A stretch of DNA of 64,000 nt from CAVSIS01 sp963814875. GTDB lineage: Bacteria > Acidobacteriota > Thermoanaerobaculia > Thermoanaerobaculales > Sulfomarinibacteraceae. Position numbers and translations under genes: made by a program. This document shows, one piece after another, positions 26,304 to 34,259 of the stretch (the first letter of the stretch is position 1; the number at the start of each line of letters is the position of its first letter). The notes below the pieces were generated by a model that had not been told where the DNA came from, made no database searches, and saw nothing but the letters and a program-made list of their open reading frames with translations. The stretch is taken from positions 181,840-245,839 of the forward strand of contig CAWFFJ010000017.1 of NCBI GenBank assembly GCA_963814875.1, given 5' to 3'.

Positions 26304-27320
26304 TCAGGTGGTCGATGATGTGGCGGGCGGAACCGATCGTGTGAAGCGCAGCCCGTTCACCATCGACTCGACGATCGCTGAGGTCTCGGCCCAGTGCTCC
26401 GGTCCCGCGGTCGCGGTGACGACCACCTGCTGGTCGCCGCGAATGTAAATGCAGCACACGTAGTGGAGGGGATCCGCCTGGCCCGGGAGGAGCCCATGGT
26501 AGCGAAAATATGCAACCGGGCGATCGTCGATCATGCGCCGTTCCGCGGCTTCGATCGTGACCGATTCGAGAGCCTGCAGTTGCGCGACACTCCCCTCCAT
26601 TACGTCACTCAGACCAAGGTCTCGCGAAAGGGGGACGGTCTGGACGTTGAGATTGTCGGTGAAGCCTCGCTGCTCGCGCGGCCTGATCAGGATCGACTGG
26701 CCCATCAGCTCGGTCATCGCCCACCCGTGCGGTGCAGGGATGGCGAGGCCGAGACCGGGGTGAAACCAGAAGCCCTGGCTCACGAACGGCCGCCCAGCTC
26801 TGCCGAACCAGCTCGCCAGGGATGCAGAGACCTTCATCGCGAGGTCCTCGGGCGTGCTGAAAAAGGCTACCGGCTGGTTGGAGAGACTCGCCTTGAACTC
26901 GACCAGGTGGTGTACGGCCTCGCCGATCCTGCGCACCTCGTCCTCGTCTCGAGCGCGAACTAGGTTCTCCTCTTCTCTGTGTTCAGTCCACAGCGCCTTG
27001 TCGTCCACGAGGAAGGCGAACACCGGAACGCCCGTCGTCATTGCCTCCTGCACCTCGAGCCAGGTGACGCTCTTCTTTCCGTCGCCGCCCTGCTCGACGC
27101 TCGGGATCCACCCGTAGCGATACGCGACGATCACGACCAACGCGTCACAGTCTCTGACCAGCTCTCGACACGCCTGCAGCGACCAGGTCGGGATCGCCCC
27201 GAAGGTCTCCATGTGCACCGCCTGGTACCCGAGCCGGTCGATGACCTCAAGAACCGACTGACGGTGCCGCCGGAGGTCCTCAGCGGTGGAGGAGATAAAG
27301 ACCCGCTTGGTCGTGGTCAT
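26304..27320 (-). CDS. DUF4062 (TIR-like) protein fused to a DcrB/PsbP-like C-terminal domain
   Basis: The 338-residue protein starts MTTTKRVFISSTAEDLRRHR. The DUF4062 fold follows: LEVIDRLGYQAVHMETFGAI, CDALVVIVAYRYGW, and the SVTWLEVQEAMTTGVPVFAFLV segment, where TIR-related enzymes place a conserved Glu. From about residue 195 a separate domain (GFWFHPGLGLAIPAPHGWAM, ADPLHYVCCIYIRGDQQVVV, SAIVESMVNGLRF) resembles DcrB/PsbP-like stress domains. DUF4062 is usually found in bacterial STAND or TIR-type signalling and defence proteins. This pairing, without NTPase or repeat region, is unusual. The ATG at 27320 is chosen over an upstream Met that adds 12 residues. Confidence 0.75.
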   Translation of the reverse strand: MTTTKRVFISSTAEDLRRHRQSVLEVIDRLGYQAVHMETFGAIPTWSLQACRELVRDCDALVVIVAYRYGWIPSVEQGGDGKKSVTWLEVQEAMTTGVPVFAFLVDDKALWTEHREEENLVRARDEDEVRRIGEAVHHLVEFKASLSNQPVAFFSTPEDLAMKVSASLASWFGRAGRPFVSQGFWFHPGLGLAIPAPHGWAMTELMGQSILIRPREQRGFTDNLNVQTVPLSRDLGLSDVMEGSVAQLQALESVTIEAAERRMIDDRPVAYFRYHGLLPGQADPLHYVCCIYIRGDQQVVVTATAGPEHWAETSAIVESMVNGLRFTRSVPPATSSTT

Positions 27321-27526
27321 CGAGCGAAGGGTACCACGGTGGATAAGGAGACTCAACCGCTCGAATGGCTGTCGCCGTAAGCGATCCGGAAAATCTCGGG
27401 CGCGTACAACACCATTTGATGCTTTCGGTTGGCGTCACGCCTGCCGAGTGCCCTGGCGAGCGCCGACCACAGTCTCTCGCGCATCTTCCACACCTGCCCG
27501 GTACGGTAACGGGTCACCGGATTGGT
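27321..27526. other. Short intergenic region
   Basis: I see no gene and no strong repeat. It must contain the promoter of the DUF4062 gene. Confidence 0.4.
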
Positions 27527-27874
27527 CTAGCCGAAGAAGGTCCCGTGGTCGTCGCGCTTCACTTCGTCGAGCGCGTCTCCGAAACGAGGCTTGATGCCAA
27601 TCCAGTCACACGGAAGCCAGCGTCCGTTGGCACGTTGCCACGACACCGACCAGCCGTTGACCTTCGGCTCGTAGCGAAAGCGAGCGATGGCCAGACGCGT
27701 CCATTCCCCACCGCGGCCGTCCCAGGGCGGACGGCGCTCGAAGAGCGTCACATCGTTTCCCCGGAACTCGAAGGTGTAGCGGATCTGGTCGCGGTAGGCC
27801 AGGGAGACGCGGTGTTCACAGAAGTCACGCAGGTCGCGGGTTGCTTCAGCTCGTTTGATCTCAGGCAAGGCCAT
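27527..27874 (-). CDS. DUF3024 family protein, copy A
   Basis: The 115-residue protein has the DUF3024 pattern: DQIRYTFEFRGNDVTLFERR, PPWDGRGGEWTRLAIARFRY, SWQRANGRWLPCD and ALDEVKRDDHGTFFG. A near-identical paralogue lies at 33617-33964; the two differ mainly at the start (PEIKRAEATRD versus LEIKRAEATRD) and around KVNGWS. The function of DUF3024 is unknown, and it is frequent in mobile regions. The ATG at 27874 matches the start of the paralogue. Confidence 0.82.
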   Translation of the reverse strand: MALPEIKRAEATRDLRDFCEHRVSLAYRDQIRYTFEFRGNDVTLFERRPPWDGRGGEWTRLAIARFRYEPKVNGWSVSWQRANGRWLPCDWIGIKPRFGDALDEVKRDDHGTFFG

Positions 27875-28703
27875 GGCCAAGTGTAGCCCGCACGCGCCAC
27901 CAGAGTCGGAGACGGAGAGCAGACGGGATGCCACGGTGATGAGCCCTCTGGAGGCATTCTTGTACCCCGTTGTAACCTGCTCGCCTCCCGAAGACGTCCA
28001 TCGACGGGGAGCAGAGCCGGGACCTGCCCCAGGAGCCGGTTCCCCTCGTCAGGGTTTACCCTGTTCGCTGTCTCAGCCCGCCTGCACGCCGTTAACATCA
28101 CATGACGTGCCTGGCGTGCGCCGAGCGAAGCTCGGGGGAGGGGGAAGAGATGACATGAGATGAGTCACTCGGAAACCTCCCGAACGGACCCTGCGGGTCG
28201 AGTCCCGCCCGGGTAGGGCTGGCCACCGCCCGGAAGCGAGTCTTGCGTGGTGCCCGGGCAACCGAGGCTGCGAAGCGTAGACAGCGAAGGCGCAGGCTGT
28301 GTGATAGAGCCCCGAAATCGTGAAATCGCGGGAGCCGACGTCGTGTCAGGAGCGGAAGGCAACACCTAGGGCGCCGAATGGCCTGGCGTCCTGGTCCCGC
28401 CGGGGTCTGATAAGGGCAGGGCATGCGCCGAGAGGGTCCGCCGGGAACTCGGGAGATCCTGTCGTCTCCGTGGTCCAGAGGTCGCGGCGCTGGAGGAAAG
28501 CTCAATGCCGCCGACCCGCGGGAGGCAACGCGCCAGCCATCGCGGGAGAAGGGAAAGGGCGCACCACGGTACCGGCGGGCAAGGCGACGAGCCCCCCGGG
28601 ACGGACGACAGGAAGTCGGAGCGCCTCGTAGTACCGACGAGACCGGGGAACCGAGCCTGAAGGGACCCGGAGGAGGGAAGGGGGCGCCAGGAGCACGGAG
28701 CCG

Positions 28704-30062
28704 ATGGAGGGGAAGATGTCGAGGGCATTGGACCTCGGGAGCGTCTCAACGAGACTGCATCGGATAGCCGAGCTGGCGAGGCGAGCGCCGGACATGGTGA
28801 TCGTGACGTTAGCCCACCACGTCGACCTGGCGTGGATGTACGAGGCATACCGACAAACGCGCAAGGATGGTGCTGCAGGAGTCGACGAGGTCACGGCGGC
28901 GGAGTACGCCGAGAACCTCGACAGCAACCTGCGGGACCTTCTGGAGCGCTTCAAGTCGGGCTCGTACTTCGCGCCGCCGGTGCGGAGGGTGCTGATCCCG
29001 AAGGGCGATGGTCGAACGACACGGCCGATCGGGATACCGACCTTTGAGGACAAGGTCCTGCAGAGGGCGGTGCTGATGGTGATGGAGGCGGTGTACGAGC
29101 AGGACTTCTGTGAATGCTCGTACGGCTTCCGGCCGAGTCGGTCGGCACACGACGCGCTTGAGAGCCTGTGGCACAGGCTGACAGAGGTACGTGGGGGCTG
29201 GGTGCTGGAGGCTGACATCTCGAGCTTCTTCGACACCTTGGGTCACGGCACATTGCGGAGCTTCCTTGACCAGAGGGTGCGTGACGGTGTGATCCGGAAG
29301 ATGATCGACAAGTGGCTGAAAGCTGGGGTGATGGAGGACGGGCAGCTACGGCGACTCAAAGACGGCACTCCGCAGGGTGGGGTGATCTCGCCACTTTTGG
29401 CGAACATCTACCTGCATGAGGTGCTGGACCGGTGGTTCGTCGAGCAGGTCCGGCCGCGGATGCGAGGGGCAGCCCACCTCATCCGGTATGCGGACGACTT
29501 CGTCATGGTGTTCGCCGACGAGTCCGATGCGCGGAGGGTGATGGAGGTGCTGCCGAAGCGATTCAACAAGCACGGGCTTTCCTTGCACCCGGAGAAGACG
29601 CGGCTGATCGCATTTGGCAAGCCTCGGGGAGCGAAGAAGCGTGGGGGAGGTGGCAAGCCGCCGACCTTCGACTTCCTCGGATTCACCCACTACTGGGGCT
29701 TGTCGCGTCAAGGAGCCTGGGTGGTCAAGCGCAAGACGGCGCGCGCCCGGCTCCGCCGAGCGCTCAAGCGTGTCGCCCTGTGGTGCAAGCGCAACCGGCA
29801 TCTCAAGCTCGCCGAGCAGCACCGGTACCTGTCCGCTGTGCTTCTGGGCCACTTCTCGTACTACGGCCTGACCGGGAACGGGCGGGCGCTGGGCGAGTTT
29901 CGGCACTGGGTCACGCGGATCTGGCACTACTGGCTGCAGCGACGCTCGCAGCGCCGGAGCCTGGCCTGGGACCGCTTCCACCGCCTCCTGAAGCGCTTCC
30001 CTCTCCCACTGGCCAAGGTCGTCCACTCGATCTACCGCCATGCAGCGAACCCGTGTGCCTGA
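28704..30062 (+). CDS. ltrA: Group II intron-encoded reverse transcriptase/maturase
   Basis: The 452-residue protein has RT motifs: VRRVLIPKGDGRTTRPIGIP, CSYGFRPSRSAHDAL, VLEADISSFFDTLGH, DGTPQGGVISPLLANIYLHE and the catalytic LIRYADDFVMVF (YADD near residue 262). After the thumb comes the maturase (X/GIIM) domain, TFDFLGFTHYWG through HFSYYGLTGNGRAL. No HNH endonuclease follows. It splices its intron RNA and copies it into DNA during retrohoming. Start is ATG 28704 (or 28716). Confidence 0.96.
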   Translation: MEGKMSRALDLGSVSTRLHRIAELARRAPDMVIVTLAHHVDLAWMYEAYRQTRKDGAAGVDEVTAAEYAENLDSNLRDLLERFKSGSYFAPPVRRVLIPKGDGRTTRPIGIPTFEDKVLQRAVLMVMEAVYEQDFCECSYGFRPSRSAHDALESLWHRLTEVRGGWVLEADISSFFDTLGHGTLRSFLDQRVRDGVIRKMIDKWLKAGVMEDGQLRRLKDGTPQGGVISPLLANIYLHEVLDRWFVEQVRPRMRGAAHLIRYADDFVMVFADESDARRVMEVLPKRFNKHGLSLHPEKTRLIAFGKPRGAKKRGGGGKPPTFDFLGFTHYWGLSRQGAWVVKRKTARARLRRALKRVALWCKRNRHLKLAEQHRYLSAVLLGHFSYYGLTGNGRALGEFRHWVTRIWHYWLQRRSQRRSLAWDRFHRLLKRFPLPLAKVVHSIYRHAANPCA

Positions 30063-30063
30063 G

Positions 30064-30098
30064 GAGCCGGATGCGGGAAACCTGCACGTCCGGATCTG
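30064..30098 (+). ncRNA. Group II intron domain V
   Basis: The 35-base segment starts GAGCCGGATGCGGGAAACC and ends CGTCCGGATCTG. It folds into the domain V hairpin with the catalytic-triad region, bulge and GNRA-like loop. It lies directly after the maturase stop, as usual. Confidence 0.9.
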
Positions 30099-30149
30099 TG
30101 GGGGGCCTGGGCGGGCAACCGCCCGGGCCTACCCGCACGGTTGCAAAGC

Positions 30150-30284
30150 TCAGATAAACGGAATCCTCTCCTGGGGGTCAACGAACCCAAGCCCAGCGAT
30201 GAGAGAGGCCAAAGCAAGGGCGCTTCCGAACTCAAAGAGAAACCCGTATAGGAGCCAGAACTTCAGGAAGCTGCCAACAGACAT
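30150..30284 (-). CDS. Small membrane peptide in a cassette (44 residues)
   Basis: ATG at 30284 opens 44 codons with a hydrophobic centre (FWLLYGFLFEFGSALALASL) and ending in ERIPFI. It begins 21 bases after a GTTAGGC core site (minus-strand sense of 30305-30311) with GGAGA as ribosome site. This is exactly the spacing of a gene in an integron cassette, like the neighbouring DHFR-like cassette. The group II intron 3' end lies 12 bases beyond its stop, so its own attC is missing or interrupted. It is one predicted transmembrane helix, perhaps toxin-like. Confidence 0.5.
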   Translation of the reverse strand: MSVGSFLKFWLLYGFLFEFGSALALASLIAGLGFVDPQERIPFI

Positions 30285-30304
30285 CACACTTCTCCTGGTG
30301 GTGG

Positions 30305-30367
30305 GCCTAACGCAGTGGTTCAGCGGCGGGCCGCGCAGCGGACCGTCCGCTGCACCGCTTGTTAGGC
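30305..30367 (-). other. attC recombination site of an integron-type cassette
   Basis: Read on the minus strand the 63-bp site begins GCCTAAC (R'') and ends GTTAGGC (R'). Imperfectly complementary inner boxes (GCGGTGCAGCGG and CCGCTGAACCACTGC) carry the extrahelical bases typical of attC. The TAA stop of the DHFR-like gene lies within R'' (GCC-TAA-C), a hallmark of cassettes. No integrase gene occurs in this window. Confidence 0.9.
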
Positions 30368-31030
30368 GTCCGTGCGCCCCTGGTGCCGTAGAACAACGTG
30401 TGTGGCCTTGTCCGAAGCTGCGAATTCAACGCACGCGTATCCCAGAGCCCGCAAGTCAACCCCTTCGAACAGCCGTTCTCCCCCACCGAGCAGGACCGGT
30501 GCAATCGCAACATGCAGTTCATCAATGAGGCCCTCACGAAGGTACTGCTGGATCGTATTTGGCCCACCGCCGATCCGCACGTCCAGTCCGCCGGCCGCCT
30601 CGCGTGCACGGTCGAGAGCCTCGCGAATGCCTCCCGTGATGAAGTGGAACGTCGTGTCGCCTTCCATCTCGATGGGTGGACGCGCATGATGGGTCAAGAT
30701 GAAAACTGGAAAGTGATAGGGTGGATTGTCCCCCCACCAGCCTTTCCAGTTCATGTCCGGCCAGGGACCACGAACGGGTCCGAACATATTCCTCCCAAGA
30801 ATCCAAGCCCCAACATTCTGGAAGCCACGCGCGGCGAAGTCATCGTCAACTTCGGTCGTGCCGCCCTCCTTTCCGAACAAGGCGCGCTGGAACGTGCGTG
30901 TTGGGATTAACCACTGGTGCAGATCCTCTCCGCCAACGCCGAGTGGATTGTCGATGTCTTGATTCGGACCTGCTCCGTATCCGTCAAGCGAAATGGTGAA
31001 GTTCTCAACTCGGACTCGCGTCATTTTCAT
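30362..31030 (-). CDS. Dihydrofolate-reductase-like (RibD C-terminal) family protein in an attC cassette
   Basis: The 222-residue protein shows VRVENFTISLDGYGAGP, AWILGRNMFGPVRGPWPDMN, PVFILTHHARPPIEM, FHFITGGIREALDRARE, IGGGPNTIQQYLREGLIDEL and IAPVLLGGGERLFEG. These are the signatures of the NADPH-binding RibD/DHFR-like reductase family common in soil bacteria, often of unknown substrate. The ATG at 31030 lies 19 bases inside a GTTAGGC core (minus sense of 31049-31055); a second Met is six bases later. The stop is inside attC. The gene and its attC therefore make a complete cassette of about 745 bp. Confidence 0.93.
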   Translation of the reverse strand: MKMTRVRVENFTISLDGYGAGPNQDIDNPLGVGGEDLHQWLIPTRTFQRALFGKEGGTTEVDDDFAARGFQNVGAWILGRNMFGPVRGPWPDMNWKGWWGDNPPYHFPVFILTHHARPPIEMEGDTTFHFITGGIREALDRAREAAGGLDVRIGGGPNTIQQYLREGLIDELHVAIAPVLLGGGERLFEGVDLRALGYACVEFAASDKATHVVLRHQGRTDA

Positions 31031-31048
31031 GCCTCCGTTTGGATTGAC

Positions 31049-31055
31049 GCCTAAC
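31049..31055 (-). other. Cassette 5' core site
   Basis: GTTAGGC in the minus sense marks the upstream end of the DHFR-like cassette. The dispersed ~400-bp element (family R) ends exactly here on its other side. Confidence 0.8.
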
Positions 31056-31485
31056 TACAGATATACAGATCTGTGTAGCACGACGAAGTCGGGCGGGATG
31101 CTGTGTAACACCCCGCCGGGTCGCCGTGCGAGTGGGCTGGAAGTAACCCCATTGCAATACGTTGTCGGCGCATGATCGACTGAGCACGGTGTGTCATGCG
31201 GATCTGCATAGGCACCGATTCACAGCAGGCTTGAACAGCGATCAGGTGGTGCAGACTGCAGCCGGCTCGGTGAGGAGGATGTGCGAGATGCCTTGCGAAC
31301 TGGAGATCGTGGGAGAAGGAACGTCGGTGCTCCGCCCGGATGGAGCGACCGACCAGGGTCACCGCAACGGCGTCAACGGAGAGCCGATCGCGCGTGTCGA
31401 GACTCTGTTCGCCCTTTGCCTGCCTGTACATTGACGGGCAGGATATCGTGACACCCCGTCTCCGTCGAGCTGGTGCGCAGTGCGA
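31052..31485. repeat. Dispersed ~400-bp non-coding element (family R), copy 1
   Basis: The element starts CTAACTACAGATATACAGAT, CTGTGTAGCACGACGAAG, and ends near CATTGAC...GATATCGTGACA and a GTGCGCAG tail. It aligns over its full length with 42272-42688 and over both ends with 41631-41809. Alignment needs almost no indels, yet substitutions show no third-position bias in any frame, so it is probably non-coding. Open frames on both strands are tentative. Confidence 0.8.
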
Positions 31486-31497
31486 TGAGCACCCTGC

Positions 31498-31587
31498 GGA
31501 GCTTTGGAGAGCTTACTAACGCCACCTTCCCTCAGGTATTGGAAAGCCCTCCAGGTTTCACCACAGACTCACAGCCTCGACGACGAG
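31498..31587. repeat. Dispersed ~90-bp repeat (family Q), copy 2
   Basis: This copy carries GGAGAGCTTACTAACGCCAC, CCTCCAGGTTTC and GACTCACAGCCTCGACGACG, matching the copies at 24.6 and 35.6 kb. It lies just past the end of the family R element. Confidence 0.82.
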
Positions 31588-31645
31588 TTTCACGCCTTGA
31601 CTGCTGATGGAGGCACCGATGTGGGGCTCACGTGGAGCCCTCGGC

Positions 31646-33167
31646 CTAGCGTCGAGCGCTGAGAGCATCTCTTTGGAGGACCTTGCCGTTCAGAATCACC
31701 TTCTCGATGGCGTCGTAGGCGCTCAGGTCTTCAAGCGGGTTCTTGCGCAACACGAGCAGATCGGCGCGCTTCCCGACTTCAACGCTGCCGACTTCGTTCT
31801 CGAGGCCGAAGGCCTTGGCGTTGTCGAGGGTGGCGGCGCGGAAAATGGCGGCGAGCGGTACTCCGCCGCGAGCCCATGCCTGCATTTCCCAGTAACCCGC
31901 AAGCCCCGGCGGATGACTCCAGCCGAAACCGCCGACAGCGGAATCGGTACCGAGAAGGAAGTGGGCTCCTCGCTGCTGCCAGCGGCCCATCTCCTTCTCG
32001 AAGCGCTGATTAACGAAGGCCAGTGCGCTTGCGACCTCGATCTCCATCTCGTCCTCGCCGAGTGAAGCGTCGCTGATCTGCCGGCCGAAAACCCGGAGGA
32101 AGATGCCCTTCTGCACCTGCGCTTCGGTACGCAGGTAGTGCACATATGCCGCCGGCAAGACGTCGAGAAGCGCCGGGTCGTCGAGCAGGGTGTCTTCGAA
32201 AAGGGTCGCGGTACCGCGCAGCGTCTGCGCCGTCGGCTGGATCCCGATGCCGCTCGCCGCCACCTCGTCGCCCAACGCCGCTATTTCGGGAGGGATACTC
32301 CCGCTGTTGCGAAAGCTCCCCGGCCATTCCCACAGACCGTGAGCCACGATATCGACGCCCGTTGCCAGGGCGAAACGGTAGCCGGCTGGGGTGGTGGCGT
32401 GCAACACAACGGGCATGCCGCGCTGGTGCGCCTCCTGTACAACTTCCCGGACGATCTGCTCTGAGGGCAGCGCGAAGCTCGGGCGATCCGGCCCCGGCCA
32501 CCACAGGGCTTCCTCGTAGTAGAGCTTGACGCAGCGGCCTCCCTGCTCTGCGATCTTCGCCACCGTGGCGGCCGGAGTGTGGTCCGCGGGCTCGAAGCCC
32601 GGCGGCAAGTCTGGGGTCGTGAAGCGGTCGTGAAGAAAATTGGGATACGCGGCGAAGAACTCCCCCGCATTTTCGAAGTCGGTGGCCATGAAATCGTTCG
32701 AGAGCACCAGCCCTTGCCCGCAATGGTAGAGGTCGGGGTGCTCCGGCGCGGCCTCGAAGCCCTGGTTGGTGGCGAAATCGGCGTTCAGCTCGATGACCGA
32801 GGTGTAGCCGTAGTAGAGAAAGCTGCGCGGCAATTGCTCGCGGTAGGCGGCGATGAGTTCATCGTAGTGCTCGGTGTAGCGCCGCTTGAGGCCGGGCGCA
32901 TGGTAAAGGTGGACGTGGCTGTCGATGAGGCCCGGAATCAGGAAGCGGCCCGACCCGTCGATCGTTTCCTTGGCCGCCCGCGCCTTGCCCACCGTCTCAA
33001 TGCTGGTGATCCTGCCCTGGTCGATGCAGACATCGGCCTGAAACGGCTGCAGGGCGATCGGCCGAAATGACCGTCACGTTCTTGAGGCTAAGGTCCGCCG
33101 GGGGTGAGGTCCCGGCGCAGGCACCGAGAAACACCGAAATGGCGATGAGTATCATCTTCTTTGTCAT
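31646..33167 (-). pseudogene. Amidohydrolase lipoprotein with a frameshift near residue 40
   Basis: The main frame (31646-32992) encodes a metal-dependent amidohydrolase: LIPGLIDSHVHLYH (HxH metal ligands), RCVKLYYEE (lysine), MPVVLHATTPAG, DIVAHGLWEWPG, HFLLGTDSAVGGFG (Asp) and SVEVGKRADLLVLRKNP. Upstream, another frame from ATG 33167 provides the missing start: MTKKMILIAISVFLGACAG (lipoprotein signal) and LSLKNVTVISADRPA. A one-base shift near 33060 separates them; after repair the product would be a periplasmic lipoprotein hydrolase of about 506 residues. Either the gene is recently inactivated or the indel is a sequencing error. Confidence 0.85.
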
Positions 33168-33616
33168 CTGCAAGACGCTCTCTTCTTAGGGTGCCGTGTA
33201 TCGCGTTGCCGGGTGAGGGTTCTCACTCTCCGGAATGATCGATGCCTTCAAGTGATACGTGGAACCCATCCACACGGTTCGCGGCACCGTCGCGCTCCAG
33301 GCGTTGATGGGCGCCGGCACCTGATGGGGATGGCACGATGTGAGCCGGTGGGTGCGCTGGGGAGCCGAGGGGCGCGAGACCGACGAGGCGTTTCGCGACG
33401 ACTACGACCGGTTGGACAAGGCTCTGAGCGGTAATGGCTCGACCGACGGGAAGTGAAACCTCAGCGCAAAGTGCCAGGAGTGTCGGCACCTCATGTGCTC
33501 CCATTACATCTCCCAGGAACAGGGAGAGTGGAGTAGACGCTGTGCTGGGACACACAATCCCGGCGACTCGGCGGAGATCGCCGGAATCGTCTGTCCTAGC
33601 ACCGGTGCTTCGCGGT
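33168..33616. other. Intergenic region with remnants
   Basis: No complete gene is seen. A 38-codon open stretch at about 33341-33457 (plus strand, VSRWVRWGAEGRETDEAFRD onward) looks like a coding remnant. A decayed family P palindrome occurs near 33545-33600 (AGATCGCCGGAATCGTCTGT). Confidence 0.4.
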
Positions 33617-33964
33617 TCAGCCGAAGAAGGTCCCGTGGTCGTCGCGCTTCACTTCGTCGAGCGCGTCGCCGAAACGAGGCTTGATACCAATCCAGTCACA
33701 CGGAAGCCAGCGTCCGTTGGCACGTTGCCACGACACCGACCAGCCGTTGGCCGCCGGCTCGTAACGAAAGCGAGCGATGGCCAGACGCGTCCATTCCCCG
33801 CCGCGGCCGTCCCAGGGCGGACGGCGCTCGAAGAGCGTCACATCGTTCCCGCGGAACTCGAAGGTGTAGCGGATCTGGTCGCGGTAGGCCAAGGGAACTC
33901 TGTGTTCACAGAAGTCGCTCAGGTCGCGGGTTGCTTCAGCACGCTTGATCTCAAGCATGGCCAT
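33617..33964 (-). CDS. DUF3024 family protein, copy B
   Basis: This 115-residue paralogue of the 27.5 kb gene is almost identical (FEFRGNDVTLFERRPPWD, WLPCDWIGIKPRFGDALDEV). Similarity between the two loci extends over the ORF and only a few bases beyond its stop. Function is unknown. It is transcribed away from the decayed IS110 element next to it, which may have carried it. Confidence 0.82.
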   Translation of the reverse strand: MAMLEIKRAEATRDLSDFCEHRVPLAYRDQIRYTFEFRGNDVTLFERRPPWDGRGGEWTRLAIARFRYEPAANGWSVSWQRANGRWLPCDWIGIKPRFGDALDEVKRDDHGTFFG

Positions 33965-34071
33965 GATCGAGTCTAACCTGCGCAATCGACAGGAGACGAG
34001 GACGGATCATGGACGGCAGAACACGCCCACGGACCCACGAGAAGTCTGGCCTGCGGTGCCACTCAATTCAG

Positions 34072-34200
34072 GCGATCCTGCCGATTTCGTCGGAAGCCTC
34101 AGACCAGGGGTCCTATATAAGAAAGGACGAGCACGGGTATGGCTCTCGGTGCCAGCCTTGGTGGCTATACCTGGATCGCCGCCCGTGCTCGTTAGCCATA
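34072..34200 (+). ncRNA. Possible structured RNA upstream of the IS110-type transposase
   Basis: ACGAGCACGGG (34127-34137) pairs perfectly with CCCGTGCTCGT (34182-34192), and TATGGCT (34138-34144) with AGCCATA (34194-34200) in a pseudoknot-like order. An alternative inner stem GGTAT/ATACC also exists. IS110 elements encode a bridge RNA in the non-coding end just upstream of the recombinase; position and structure make this a candidate remnant. The segment also carries family P-like sequence. Confidence 0.35.
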
Positions 34201-34259
34201 CGCGCCGTCTGATTTGGGACCTCGCCGAGATGGCTCATAGAGGCTCGACAGCGCGCGGC

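Larger units (their letters stand above)
28116..30138 (+). mobile_element. Group II intron (no endonuclease domain; class C-like)
   Basis: The intron begins with the canonical GTGCG at 28116 and encodes a reverse transcriptase/maturase. It ends with domain V at 30064-30098 (GAGCCGG...CGGATCTG with GAAA-type loop) and a domain VI hairpin (GGGCGG GCAA CCGCCC), terminating near 30138 in ...GCAC. The 3' end is good to a few bases. Its 5' exon ends in a hairpin (GCACG...CGTGC, then TGGC against the intron), the kind of site class C introns choose. The lack of an En domain agrees. About 590 bases before the ORF hold the domain I-IV ribozyme. Confidence 0.88.

Noticed and set aside
31051..31431. Minus-strand ORF of 126 codons shared with 42107-42646
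   Set aside because: The frames align, but substitutions show no codon-position bias and the third copy lacks the middle; treated as a non-coding element.
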